From Xenophilus sp. Marseille-Q4582 (GTDB lineage Bacteria; Pseudomonadota; Gammaproteobacteria; Burkholderiales; Burkholderiaceae_C), in contig NZ_CAKAKO010000006.1 in NCBI RefSeq assembly GCF_916700565.1, positions 186,001 through 250,000 of the forward strand: DNA of 64,000 nucleotides. The letters run 5' to 3'. This document shows positions 45,627 to 54,142 of this stretch, piece by piece. The first letter of the stretch is position 1. Each line of letters starts with the position of its first letter. A model generated the notes under the pieces. It was not told where the DNA came from. It worked only from the letters and a program-made list of their open reading frames with translations, and did not search any database. The position numbers were made by a program, and so were the translations under genes.

Positions 45627-46912
45627 GCGGCGCAGCGCCCCACGCGGCGCCGATGCGCACCGCCGTCATCGGCGCCGGCTGGGCCGGCCTGGCGGCCGCC
45701 GTGCGGGCCGCGCAGGCCGGCGAGGCCGTGACGCTGTTCGAGGCCGCGCGAACGCCGGGCGGCCGCGCGCGCCGCGTCGTGGCCGAAGACGGCACGGTGC
45801 TCGACAACGGGCAGCACATCCTGATCGGCGCCTACCGCGCCACCCTGGCGCTGATGCGCGAGGTGGGCGTGCCGCCCGACGCGGTGTTGCTGCGCATGCC
45901 CCTGGCGCTGCGCTTTGCGGACGGTGGCGGCCTCGAAGTGCCGGCGGGCCTGAAGCCGCCGATGGATCTTCTGGCCGGCATCTGGGGCGCGCGCGGCTGG
46001 ACGCTGCGCGACAAATACGGCCTCGTGCGCGCAGCCCTGCAATGGCGGCTGCGCGGCTTCGCCTGCGCGCCCGGGCACAGCGTGGCCGATCTCTGTGCGC
46101 CGCTGTCCGCGCGCGTGATGGCCGAGCTGATCGAGCCGCTGTGCGTGTCGGCGCTCAACGTGCCGCCCGGGCGCGCGAGCGGCGCGGTCTTCCTGCGCGT
46201 GCTGCGCGACGCGCTGTTCGGCGAAGCCGGCGGCGCCGATCTGCTGCTGCCGCGCGCGGACCTCGGCGCCCTGCTGCCCGATGCGGCGCTTGCGTGGCTC
46301 ACCGCCCGCGGCGCGCAGACCGCCCTGGGCCGGCGCGTGCAATCGCTGGCGCGCGAAGGCGCGCGCTGGCGCGTGGACGAGGCGCTGTTCGACCGCGTCC
46401 TGCTGGCCACGCCGGCCTGGGAAAGCGCGCGGCTGGTGCAGCAGGCCCGTCTGCCCGAGGCCGCCGAATGGCTGGGCGCCGCCCGTGCACTGGGCCATGA
46501 AGCCATCGCCACCGTGTATGTGACGAACGCGGGTCCACTGCCTGGCGGGCGGCCGATGTGCGCCCTGCGCAGCGACCCCCACCGCGCGCCCGCGCAGTTC
46601 GTCTTCGACCGCGCGCGGCTGGGCGGCCCGGCCGGCCTGGCCGCCTTCGTGGTCAGCGCCAGCACGCTGGCGCGCGACGAACTGCAGGCCCGCGTGCTGG
46701 CACAGGCCCAGGTGCAACTGGGCTGGAGCGGCCTGCGGGTGCTGCAGACCCTCGTCGAGAAGCGGGCCACCTTCGCCTGCACGCCCGAAGTGCAGCGGCC
46801 CGGGATGGAGATCGCACCCGGCCTGCGGGCCTGTGGCGACTATGTGGCCGGGCCCTACCCGGCCACGCTGGAAGGCGCGGTGCTCAGCGGCGCGGCCGCG
46901 GCGCGCCCCTGA
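45623..46912 (+). CDS. hpnE: Hydroxysqualene reductase/dehydroxylase HpnE
   Basis: The FAD-dependent enzyme of up to 429 residues has a Rossmann motif AVIGAGWAGLAAAVRAAQAGEAVTLFEA and the following GGRARR. The C-terminal FAD segment is GLRACGDYVAGPYPATLEGAVLSG. It resembles phytoene desaturases, as HpnE does. I take the GTG at 45623 because it overlaps the hpnD stop as GTGA; an ATG at 45653 (MRTAVIG) is an equal alternative and would give 419 residues. It completes the squalene pathway with hpnC and hpnD. Confidence 0.93.
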   Translation: MSGAAPHAAPMRTAVIGAGWAGLAAAVRAAQAGEAVTLFEAARTPGGRARRVVAEDGTVLDNGQHILIGAYRATLALMREVGVPPDAVLLRMPLALRFADGGGLEVPAGLKPPMDLLAGIWGARGWTLRDKYGLVRAALQWRLRGFACAPGHSVADLCAPLSARVMAELIEPLCVSALNVPPGRASGAVFLRVLRDALFGEAGGADLLLPRADLGALLPDAALAWLTARGAQTALGRRVQSLAREGARWRVDEALFDRVLLATPAWESARLVQQARLPEAAEWLGAARALGHEAIATVYVTNAGPLPGGRPMCALRSDPHRAPAQFVFDRARLGGPAGLAAFVVSASTLARDELQARVLAQAQVQLGWSGLRVLQTLVEKRATFACTPEVQRPGMEIAPGLRACGDYVAGPYPATLEGAVLSGAAAARP

Positions 46913-46936
46913 AGGCCCGCGCGGCGCCCGGCCGGC

Positions 46937-47395
46937 TCACCAGCCCCAGACCAGCCGCCGCGAGACCCAGCCCACGGTGCCGCCCTTGGTGCGTACCTTC
47001 ACCCAGTCGCCGCGCCGTTCCACGGTGCGCAGCACGTCGCCATAGCCGGCGCGCGCCACCACGCGCGCACGCGCGCTCGGCGTCGCGCGCACGTTCAGCG
47101 CCTGCACCTTCGACACCATGTGCGCCTGCCGGTTGGTGCGCGAGCTCAGCACCCAGGCGCGGTCGCCTTCGAAATCGCGCACGCGCAGCCACGCACCCTT
47201 GCGGCTCACCACCTGCAGCGGATAGCCCTTGTCCACCGACCAGCGGGCCTCGGCGCGCTGGCTGGCCGCGGCGCGCAGCATCACGCCGTCGCGCGCGGCC
47301 GCCACCATCTGTTGCGCATGGGCCGCCGGCAACGCCAGCAGCAGGGTGCACAGAAGCAGGAACAGGGCGGGCAGGCGACGGAGCGCGATGGACAT
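46937..47395 (-). CDS. Exported protein with two SH3b domains
   Basis: The 152-residue product starts at the ATG at 47395, with AAAGG ahead; an ATG six codons earlier lacks a binding site. A signal peptide (SIALRRLPALFLLLCTLLLALPAAHAQ) precedes two bacterial SH3 repeats, DGVMLRAAAS…GAWLRVRDFEGDRAWV and ALNVRATPS…GDWVKVRTKGGTVGWV. Such proteins bind cell-wall peptides or act in envelope stress. It is convergent with hpnE. The function of this family is not settled. Confidence 0.88.
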   Translation of the reverse strand: MSIALRRLPALFLLLCTLLLALPAAHAQQMVAAARDGVMLRAAASQRAEARWSVDKGYPLQVVSRKGAWLRVRDFEGDRAWVLSSRTNRQAHMVSKVQALNVRATPSARARVVARAGYGDVLRTVERRGDWVKVRTKGGTVGWVSRRLVWGW

Positions 47396-47567
47396 GCGGA
47401 ACAAGCCTTTCATTCAAAACAGGACAAGAAAGTCGCCGCCTTCCCGCTTCGGGGCGGAAGACGGCGCCCTGTGGGTGTGCCTGTGTTGCGAATGGTTCCC
47501 GGTGAAAGCGAAGGTTCTTCAACCGGTGGCACGCATCGGCGCGCGCCGCATGCGCCCCGCAAGCGCC

Positions 47568-48296
47568 TCAGCCGTCCAGCGCCATGCACAGCGCATGCAG
47601 GTTGGGCACGATCAGCTGCGGCCGCGTGCCTTCGGCCCAGGGGCGCTCGTCGCGCACCAGCCAGGCGGCCTGCATGCCGGCATTGAGCGCGCCGGCCACG
47701 TCCAGCGCGGCGTCGTCGCCCACGTGCAGAACGTCGCGCGGCAGCAGCCCGATGGAGGCCGCCGCCGCGCGGAAGATGGGCGCATGCGGCTTGCCGCTGC
47801 CGAAGGCCTTGGCGCTGAAGCCGGTGCGGAACCAGCGCGCCACGCCCGTGCGCTCCAGGTCGGCGTTGCCGTTGGAGACGGCAACCAGTGGGTAGCGCTC
47901 GCTGAGCCAGCGCAGCGCCGGCAAGGCGTCGTCGTAGAGCTGCACGCGCTGGCGTTCGGCGTAGAAGACCTCGAAGGCCGGCTCGGCCAGCGCCGTATCC
48001 TCGCCGGCGCGCCGCAGCGCGCCGCGGATGGATTCGCGCCGCAGCGCGGCCAGGTCGTGCGCGAGGTCGGAGCGTTCGCGCGCCGTCGCTTCGCGCAGTT
48101 CACGGAGCACGGCCGGATCGGTCACGAGGGTGGCGGTGCGCGGGGCATGGACCTGCAGCCATCGGTGCAGCACGCGCTCGGCACGCTCGATGGTGGGCCA
48201 GATGGGCCACAGGGTGTCGTCGAGGTCCAGGGTGATGCCCTGGATGCGCCGCACGTCGAGTGTCAGCGCCGTCGGGGCCGGATCGGCGGAAGTCAT
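47568..48296 (-). CDS. HAD-superfamily hydrolase
   Basis: The 242-residue phosphatase-like protein has HAD motif I LDLDDTLWP, motif II SNGNADL, the Lys region FGSGKPHAPIF and motif IV HVGDDAALD. A helical cap lies between motifs I and II. It is of the subfamily near YigB/phosphoglycolate phosphatase-like enzymes; substrate cannot be named. The start at 48296 is 15 bp from the divergent hemH start, so the two share a promoter region. Confidence 0.92.
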   Translation of the reverse strand: MTSADPAPTALTLDVRRIQGITLDLDDTLWPIWPTIERAERVLHRWLQVHAPRTATLVTDPAVLRELREATARERSDLAHDLAALRRESIRGALRRAGEDTALAEPAFEVFYAERQRVQLYDDALPALRWLSERYPLVAVSNGNADLERTGVARWFRTGFSAKAFGSGKPHAPIFRAAAASIGLLPRDVLHVGDDAALDVAGALNAGMQAAWLVRDERPWAEGTRPQLIVPNLHALCMALDG

Positions 48297-48311
48297 GGCC
48301 CAGAATATCGC

Positions 48312-49385
48312 ATGCCCCGCTCTGCCACCGCGCCCGGCGCCGCCCCGGCCGCCCCCCTCCCCGCCTCCACCGCCCCGCCCCCCGCACCGCGCACCGCCGT
48401 GCTGTGGTGCAACCTCGGATCGCCCGCGTCGCCCACGGCGGCGGCCGTGCGTCCCTACCTCGCCCAGTTCCTGGGCGACCCGCGCGTGGTCGAAATTCCG
48501 CGCGCCGCCTGGCTGCCGATCCTGCACGGCGTGATCCTGCGCACCCGGCCCGCCAAGTCGGCGGCGAAGTACGCCAGCATCTGGACGCCCGACGGTTCGC
48601 CGCTCTCGGTGTGGACGCGCAAGCAGGCCGCCCTGCTGCGCGGCTGGCTCGGCGAGCGCGGCCACCGCGTGGCCGTGCGCGACGCCATGCGCTACGGCCA
48701 GCCTTCGCTGGAAAGCCAGCTCGACGCGCTGGTGGCCGAGGGCGTGACGCGCGTGCTGGTCATGCAGGCCTATCCGCAGTACTCGGCCACCACGACGGCC
48801 AGCACCATCGATGCCATCAACGCCTGGCAGGCCCGGCAGCGCAGGCAGCTGGAACTGCGCTTCGTCAACGACTACCACGACGACGCCGGCTACATCGACG
48901 CACTCGCGCGCAGCGTGCTCGCGCACTGGCAGCACCACGGCCGCCCTGACCAGCTCGTGATGAGCTTTCATGGCATTCCGGCGCGCAACATCGCGCTGGG
49001 TGATCCGTACCAGGACCAATGCCTGCGCACCGCCCGGCTTCTGGCCGAGCGCCTGCAACTGCCCGCCAGCGCCTGGCGCTGCACCTTCCAGTCACGCTTT
49101 GGCCGCGCCCGATGGCTGGAGCCCTACACCGAGCCCACGCTGCGCGAGCTGGGCGCCTCGGGCCTCGGGCGCGTGGACGTGCTGTGCCCGGGCTTTCCCG
49201 CCGACTGCCTGGAGACGCTGGAAGAAATCGCCATGGAAGGCCGCGAAGCCTTCCTGCACAGCGGCGGCAAGGAATTCCACTACATCCCCGCGCTCAACGA
49301 CGACCGCCACTGGATCACGGCCCTGGCCGACCTGGCCGAGCGGCATCTTGCGGGCTGGCCGACCGGCCGGAATGCGCCCGCCTGA
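48312..49385 (+). CDS. hemH: Ferrochelatase
   Basis: The 357-residue enzyme inserts Fe2+ into protoporphyrin IX, the last step of heme synthesis. After an Ala/Pro-rich N-terminus of about 27 residues, the domain begins TAVLWCNLGSPASPTAAAVRPYL. The active-site His is in MSFHGIPARN and the Glu in CLETLEEIAMEG; the motif CPGFPADCLETLEE is the family signature. The start codon at 48312 is 15 bp from the divergent HAD gene. Confidence 0.95.
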   Translation: MPRSATAPGAAPAAPLPASTAPPPAPRTAVLWCNLGSPASPTAAAVRPYLAQFLGDPRVVEIPRAAWLPILHGVILRTRPAKSAAKYASIWTPDGSPLSVWTRKQAALLRGWLGERGHRVAVRDAMRYGQPSLESQLDALVAEGVTRVLVMQAYPQYSATTTASTIDAINAWQARQRRQLELRFVNDYHDDAGYIDALARSVLAHWQHHGRPDQLVMSFHGIPARNIALGDPYQDQCLRTARLLAERLQLPASAWRCTFQSRFGRARWLEPYTEPTLRELGASGLGRVDVLCPGFPADCLETLEEIAMEGREAFLHSGGKEFHYIPALNDDRHWITALADLAERHLAGWPTGRNAPA

Positions 49386-49416
49386 GCCGGTTCACGCAGC
49401 CCGCTCGCAGGCGCCG

Positions 49417-49659
49417 TCAGACGATCAGCGCCGCATCGACCCTGCGCACCCGGTGATCGATGTAGTAGCCGCCGTATTCCGTGTAGCGCAGGAAGAGGCG
49501 CTGGCATCGAGCGCAGCGATAGACGTCGCTTCGGTTGAACGGAAACCAGTCCACCGCGATCGGCGCCTGCGGCGAGTCATAGCGCGTGCCGGCCGGGTGG
49601 AACTCTTCATAGGTCGGCTCGGCCTCTTCCTCGGCGCGCAGCGTGCCCAGCAGTTCCAT
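49417..49659 (-). CDS. Small conserved hypothetical protein with a CxxC motif
   Basis: The 80-residue product is acidic at the N-terminus and has YRCARCQRLFLRYTEYGGYYIDHRVRRVD, a short CxxC segment like half a zinc ribbon. Codon use fits a real gene (third positions GC-rich) and it follows a smaller frame at 49669. It does not match a family I can name. Confidence 0.65.
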   Translation of the reverse strand: MELLGTLRAEEEAEPTYEEFHPAGTRYDSPQAPIAVDWFPFNRSDVYRCARCQRLFLRYTEYGGYYIDHRVRRVDAALIV

Positions 49660-49668
49660 GCCTTCGGG

Positions 49669-49800
49669 CTAGCGCGCGTCCGTCACGCTCTCCCAGGCCG
49701 CCACAGCCTGCAGGATGCGGCAGGTGCAAGCCTCATCCGCGGTGGGCGGCGCCGCGGCAGCCAGAAGCCGGAGTTGGTCAGCGGTGATGCGAGACGACAT
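49669..49800 (-). CDS. Possible very small protein upstream of the CxxC gene
   Basis: A 43-residue frame (MSSRITADQLRLLAAAAPPT…) ends 9 bp ahead of the next gene. It has no clear ribosome binding site. The acidic, helical start looks like protein, but evidence is weak. Positions 49801-49984 show nothing further. Confidence 0.35.
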   Translation of the reverse strand: MSSRITADQLRLLAAAAPPTADEACTCRILQAVAAWESVTDAR

Positions 49801-49984
49801 GACGGGCATGGAAGCGGAACGAGCGGCCAAGTAGAGCACCGCCTGCGTCCCCGCGTGCGGAACGCCGCGCTGGCACTGGTCGCCACCCCTCGAAGGTATC
49901 GAATGGAGATACCTAACGTCTCTCACGGATCCACATGGACATCGAAACGATCCTTCGATCGAACAAGCTGGAGAACATCGCGTC

Positions 49985-50500
49985 ATGTTCAACAGCCGCC
50001 CACCGGGCACCGCTTCCATGCCGCATCCCGCCGCTTCCGCCGTTCCCCGCGACACCCGCGCCTGGCAACTCCAGGTGTGGATCTCCTTCGGCATCGCCGT
50101 CTTCCTGTGCGCCACCGGCCTGGCCTGGCTGCCGGGCGAACGCCTGGAACAGGCCTTCATGGTCATGGGTTATGTGTTCTGCCTCTCGGCCGCCTTCGTG
50201 CTGGCCAAGTTCGTGCGCGACCAGCAGTCCACCCGCCGCAGCGCGGGCGACACGCCGATGTGGAAGCTGGTGGTCTGGGGCGGCTTCGCGGTCGCCATGG
50301 GCCTCACGGGCTGGGGCCTGCTGGGCATGGCGATCAACGTCACCTACAAGGCCTTCCTGGGCGTGAGCTGGCTGTACCTGATCACCACGGCCTTCACGCT
50401 GGCCAAGATGCTGCGGGACCGCCACGAAGCCGACCTGGCCGAAGCCCGCCTGTCCGTGCATGCCGCCATCGAGCGCGAGCGTGAACGCGACGCGGCCTGA
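49985..50500 (+). CDS. YiaA/YiaB-family inner-membrane protein
   Basis: The 171-residue product (or 159 from the ATG at 50021) has two copies of the YiaA/B two-helix unit. The first is QVWISFGIAVFLCATGLAWLPGERLEQAFMVMGYVFCLSAAFVLAKFVRD. The second is KLVVWGGFAVAMGLTGWGLLGM…WLYLITTAFTLAKMLRDRHE. Each ends in the conserved LAK.[VL]RD. Four membrane helices are expected. The function of the family is unknown. Confidence 0.85.
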   Translation: MFNSRPPGTASMPHPAASAVPRDTRAWQLQVWISFGIAVFLCATGLAWLPGERLEQAFMVMGYVFCLSAAFVLAKFVRDQQSTRRSAGDTPMWKLVVWGGFAVAMGLTGWGLLGMAINVTYKAFLGVSWLYLITTAFTLAKMLRDRHEADLAEARLSVHAAIERERERDAA

Positions 50501-50532
50501 TTGCCGCGCCCGCCTTGCCTCAGGAGCCCTCC

Positions 50533-51021
50533 ATGCGCGCCTTTTCCGGTCCCCTTTCTCCCCTGAAGCGCCTGGCCGCCCATCTGGGCCTGGCCGGCGC
50601 CCTGCTCGCCACCGCCATCGCGCCGGCCCAGGCGCAGAGCGAAGCTTCCGCCGCCCTGTCGCTGATGCCCGTGGCCTCGGTCGTCGGCTCCGCGGCGGCC
50701 GGTTCGGCTGTCGCCGGCTCGGTGGCCGGCGCCGCCATGGCCTTGCCGGTCGCGCTGTCGGTGGGCGGCGCGGTGCTCACCGTCGTCGCGGTCGACGCCT
50801 CGGCCCGCGGCACGGTGTATGTGCTGGAGCGAGCCTCCGACGGCGCGCAGGCCAGCATCGAGCTCTCCGGGCGCGCGGCCTCGGCCGCCGCCCACGGCGT
50901 GGGCACGGTGGTTCATTGCAGCGTGATCGGCACCGGCGTCATCCTGTCGGCGGCCGGCGAGGTGCTGGCCTTCATCCCGAATGCGCTGGGCCGCGCGCTG
51001 CTGCACAACGAGGTGCTGTGA
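50533..51021 (+). CDS. Exported Ala/Gly/Ser-rich protein of unknown function
   Basis: The 162-residue product starts at the ATG at 50533, with AGGAG ahead. A signal peptide ends in …APAQAQ. The mature part has a long small-residue stretch (SVVGSAAAGSAVAGSVAGAAMALPVALSVGGAVLTVV) and a second hydrophobic part near the end, so it may sit in or on the membrane. It shares one base with the next start (TGATG), so it is co-translated with the DUF2145-like gene. I recognise the pair as occurring together in Burkholderiales, but no function is known. Confidence 0.75.
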   Translation: MRAFSGPLSPLKRLAAHLGLAGALLATAIAPAQAQSEASAALSLMPVASVVGSAAAGSAVAGSVAGAAMALPVALSVGGAVLTVVAVDASARGTVYVLERASDGAQASIELSGRAASAAAHGVGTVVHCSVIGTGVILSAAGEVLAFIPNALGRALLHNEVL

Positions 51022-51839
51022 TGCACGCCCGTGCCGTCCGAATCCATCCGCGCCGCGCGCGGTTCCTTGCAGCCCTGGTGCTGGTGGCCGTGGCGGGCGC
51101 CGCCCATGCCGGCCGCGCCTGCGACACCCGGCCGCCCACGCCCGCGCGCATCGAACAGGGCATGCGGCTGGCCGAGCGCACCGCGCGCGCGCTCGATGCC
51201 GAGTACGCGCGCAGCGGCACGCAGGTGGTGGTGCTGGCCCGCGCGGGGCAGGACCTGTCGAAGTACCGGCTGCACTACTCGCACCTGGGCTGGGCCTACC
51301 GCACGCCCGACGGCCACTGGCGCGTGGTGCACAAGCTCAACCAGTGCGGCACGGCCGTGGCGCAGATCTATCGGCAGGGGCTGGGCGAGTTCTTCCTGGA
51401 CGACCTGTGGCGCCATGAAGCCGCCTGGGTGGTACCGACGCGCGAGGCGCAGCAGCGGATGCTGCCCGTGCTGACGGACCGGGTCCGCGCCAAGGCCTTG
51501 CATCAACCCGCCTACAGCATGGTCAGCTACGCCTGGGGCCAGAAGTACCAGCAGTCGAACCAGTGGGCCGCCGAAACGATGGCCGGCGCGATGGAGCCCG
51601 CCACCATCCGCACGCGCGAGCAGGCCCAGGCCTGGCTTCGCTTCAAGGGCTATGAGCCGACCGCCCTGCGGCTGGGCCCGCTCACGCGCCTGGGCGGGCG
51701 GGTCGGCAGCGCGCACATCGCCTTCGACGACCATCCGAACGAGAAGCGCTTCTCGGACCGCATCGAGACGGTGACGGTGGATTCAGTGTTCGACTGGCTG
51801 CAGCGCGCCCAGCTGGCCGGCCCAATCCAGCGCCTGTGA
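51021..51839 (+). CDS. Exported DUF2145-family protein
   Basis: The 272-residue product has a signal peptide (FLAALVLVAVAGAAHAG). The body contains CDTRPPTPARIEQGMRLAERTARALD, the SHLGWAYR…WRVVHKLN.CGTA segment and YSMVSYAWGQKYQQSNQW. These are the conserved parts of DUF2145, a family I link with lipoprotein-like periplasmic proteins resembling cysteine peptidases; C-H pairing is possible but not shown. Its 3' end overlaps the convergent gene at 51783 by 57 bp. Confidence 0.8.
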   Translation: MHARAVRIHPRRARFLAALVLVAVAGAAHAGRACDTRPPTPARIEQGMRLAERTARALDAEYARSGTQVVVLARAGQDLSKYRLHYSHLGWAYRTPDGHWRVVHKLNQCGTAVAQIYRQGLGEFFLDDLWRHEAAWVVPTREAQQRMLPVLTDRVRAKALHQPAYSMVSYAWGQKYQQSNQWAAETMAGAMEPATIRTREQAQAWLRFKGYEPTALRLGPLTRLGGRVGSAHIAFDDHPNEKRFSDRIETVTVDSVFDWLQRAQLAGPIQRL

Positions 51840-52166
51840 GCCGGCCACACGCGGCGCGGCCTTGTCGCCGCGCCCGACGCCGCTCTCGCCCAGCACCGCG
51901 TTCACCGCCGGCGCCCGCAGCCCCAAGGCGCCCGGTTGCGCCTGCAGCCACTGCACCACACGCGCGGCACGCGTCACCCCCATGCCGCGCACCGGGTACC
52001 ACCAGCGCGCGCCAGCTTCATTGATGCGCTGCGCGAGCGCGCCCAGCGTGCCCATGCCGGCCTGCGCCAGCCGCCGGGCGAGCAGGGGCTCGAACCAGCG
52101 CTCCACGGCATCGGCCGCGCAGGGCACGGCCCCCTCGGTCTCACCGAATCCGGCCAACGCGCTCAC
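51783..52166 (-). CDS. Small protein with an integrase-associated DUF3701-like domain
   Basis: The 127-residue frame starts at a GTG that overlaps the stop of the upstream hydrolase as GTGA. It has no recombinase catalytic domain. The text ERWFEPLLARRLAQAGMGTLGALAQRINEAGARWWYPVRGMGVTRAARVVQWLQAQ resembles the domain (DUF3701) normally found next to tyrosine recombinase cores in Burkholderiales integrases. Here it stands alone as the last frame of the ABC transporter operon. It could be a remnant or a stand-alone DNA-binding protein. Good coding character and the coupled start favour a real gene. Confidence 0.65.
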   Translation of the reverse strand: MSALAGFGETEGAVPCAADAVERWFEPLLARRLAQAGMGTLGALAQRINEAGARWWYPVRGMGVTRAARVVQWLQAQPGALGLRAPAVNAVLGESGVGRGDKAAPRVAGSQALDWAGQLGALQPVEH

Positions 52167-53062
52167 GGATGCTGCTCCGCGCTGCGGACGAAGGCCAGCA
52201 CCGCATCGAGCTGCGAGGGCACGTTCAGCGCCGGCGCATGGCCGCAGTCGGGCACCTCGATCACCTCCAGCCGTCCTGCTGCACCGGGGCCGCGCATGCG
52301 CATCCGCGCCACGGCCTCGGGCAGCACCAGGTCCGACTCCGCGCCGCGCAGCAGCAGCACCGGCACCTGCAAAGCGTCGTAATGCGGCCAGATCAGGTAG
52401 TCGTTCTCGTGCGCCGTGAACTGGCGCACCATGGCCGGGTCGTAGTGCGGCGTCACGCGGCCGTCGGGCAGGCGGCGCGTGGAGGTTTCGGTCAGCCGGC
52501 GCCACTGCGCATCGCTGAGCCAGCCATAGGGTTGGTAGACCGTGCGGAAGAAGGCCTCCAGCTCGGCCACCGTGTCGAAGGCCGGCGGCTGGCCCGCATA
52601 GGCCTTGATGCGCGCCAGCGCCGGCGCGGCCAGCTCGGGGGCGTTGTCGTTGAGCACCAGGCTGCGGATGCGTCGCTGCATGGCGGGTTCGAACAGGCCC
52701 GAGGCGCACACCGTGCCGATGGCGCCGCCCATCGAAGTCCCCACCCAGTGCACCTGTTCCAGCTGCAGGTGCGCGCACAGCGCTTCGGCCAGCCGGGCAT
52801 AGAAGCGCAGCTGGTACTCCTCGTCCGGCTGCGGGCTCCACTGGCTCAGGCCGCGGCCCAGCGTGTCGGGGCAGATCACGCGGTAGCCGCGTTCGGCCAG
52901 GTGGACGGCCAGTTCGTCCATGTCGCGTCCGGTGCGCGCCAGGCCGTGCCAGGCGATCACGGCGGGCGCATCGCGCGCCTCCGCGGGGCTCCACGCCATC
53001 CAGTGGATCTCGCGCCCGCACAGCCGGGCGTAGCAGGAAGTGGCAGTCACACCGGCGCTCAT
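52163..53062 (-). CDS. Alpha/beta-hydrolase
   Basis: The 299-residue enzyme starts at the ATG at 53062, which overlaps the LivM stop as ATGA. The oxyanion region is AWHGLARTGRD, the nucleophile Ser is in VGTSMGGAIG, the acid Asp is in RGAESDLVLP and the His in VPDCGHAPAL. It is a typical esterase/lipase or C-C hydrolase-like protein. Being locked into the transporter operon, it probably acts on the imported compound or its CoA- or ester-linked form; the substrate is unknown. Confidence 0.9.
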   Translation of the reverse strand: MSAGVTATSCYARLCGREIHWMAWSPAEARDAPAVIAWHGLARTGRDMDELAVHLAERGYRVICPDTLGRGLSQWSPQPDEEYQLRFYARLAEALCAHLQLEQVHWVGTSMGGAIGTVCASGLFEPAMQRRIRSLVLNDNAPELAAPALARIKAYAGQPPAFDTVAELEAFFRTVYQPYGWLSDAQWRRLTETSTRRLPDGRVTPHYDPAMVRQFTAHENDYLIWPHYDALQVPVLLLRGAESDLVLPEAVARMRMRGPGAAGRLEVIEVPDCGHAPALNVPSQLDAVLAFVRSAEQHP

Positions 53063-54123
53063 TGCAGGGCCCTCGCACGCAGTTTGCCGACGATGCCCGT
53101 CGGGAAGTAATAGACCGACAGCACGAACAGCAGGCCCAGCCACAGCAGCCAGCGGTCGGGCGACAGCAGGGCCGACAGCCAGGGCAACGCCGACGTGGCT
53201 TCATGCCCCAGCCGCAGCAGGTCCTGCAGGTAGCTCTGCGCGATCACGAAGAGCACGGCACCGATGGCCGCGCCGTACACCGTGCCCATGCCGCCGATCA
53301 CCACGATCAGCAGGATGTCGACCATGATCTCGAAAGACAGCGAGGTGTCCGGTCCGTTGTAGCGCAGCCAGATCGCCAGCATGGCGCCGGCCAGCGTGGC
53401 GAACAGGGCCGACAGCACGGCCGCCAGCGTGCGGTAGACCACCACGCGGTAGCCGATGGCCTCGGCGCGGAACTCGTTCTCGCGAATCGCCTGCAACACG
53501 CGGCCGAACGGCGAGTTGACGATGCGCAGCATGGCCAGCATCAGTCCGACCGTGACCACGAACAGCAGGTAGTAGCACAGCAGCCGGCCGTCCAGCGACA
53601 CCCCCAGAAAGGGCTCGTCGCTGAACTCGAAGCTCGGCGAGATGATCTCGGGCAGCCGGAAGGTCAGGCCGTCTTCGCCGCCCGTGAACTCCGACAGCTG
53701 CGAGGCCAGCGTGAGGAAGGCCGAGGCCACGGCCAGCGTGATCATGGCGAAGAAGATGGCCCGCACGCGCAGCGAGAACAGCCCGATCACCAGCGCCAGC
53801 AGCAGCGAGACCGCCAGCGCGCCCACCAGGCCCACGGCGATGGCGTCCCAGCCCGCGCCCATGCGCGAGGCGGCGATGGCGATGCCGTACGCACCGATGC
53901 CGAAGAACATGGTGTGCGCGAAGCTCACGATGCCGGTGTAGCCCAGCAGCAGGTCGAAGCTGGCCACCAGCACGATGAAGACCAGGATCTTGGCCGCCAC
54001 GTTGAGCGCCTTGACGCCCGGGAAGATGAAGGGCGCGAAGGCCAGGCCCAGCAGCACCGCCAGCAGCAGCACGGCCAGCACGCGGCTGCGCGGCAGGTCG
54101 TCGGAAAGAAGTCGTCGGATCAT
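53059..54123 (-). CDS. livM: Branched-chain-type ABC transporter permease LivM
   Basis: The 354-residue permease has about ten membrane helices and the family segment GYTGIVSFAHTMFFGIGAYG. The cytoplasmic loop RVLQAIRENEFRAEAIGY contacts the ATPases. The start at 54123 follows GGGAG. It pairs with LivH (19-bp gap). The family takes up branched-chain amino acids, amides, urea or aromatic acids; substrate here is not known. Confidence 0.93.
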   Translation of the reverse strand: MIRRLLSDDLPRSRVLAVLLLAVLLGLAFAPFIFPGVKALNVAAKILVFIVLVASFDLLLGYTGIVSFAHTMFFGIGAYGIAIAASRMGAGWDAIAVGLVGALAVSLLLALVIGLFSLRVRAIFFAMITLAVASAFLTLASQLSEFTGGEDGLTFRLPEIISPSFEFSDEPFLGVSLDGRLLCYYLLFVVTVGLMLAMLRIVNSPFGRVLQAIRENEFRAEAIGYRVVVYRTLAAVLSALFATLAGAMLAIWLRYNGPDTSLSFEIMVDILLIVVIGGMGTVYGAAIGAVLFVIAQSYLQDLLRLGHEATSALPWLSALLSPDRWLLWLGLLFVLSVYYFPTGIVGKLRARALQ

Positions 54124-54142
54124 GGTGTGCTCCCTGCTCTTT

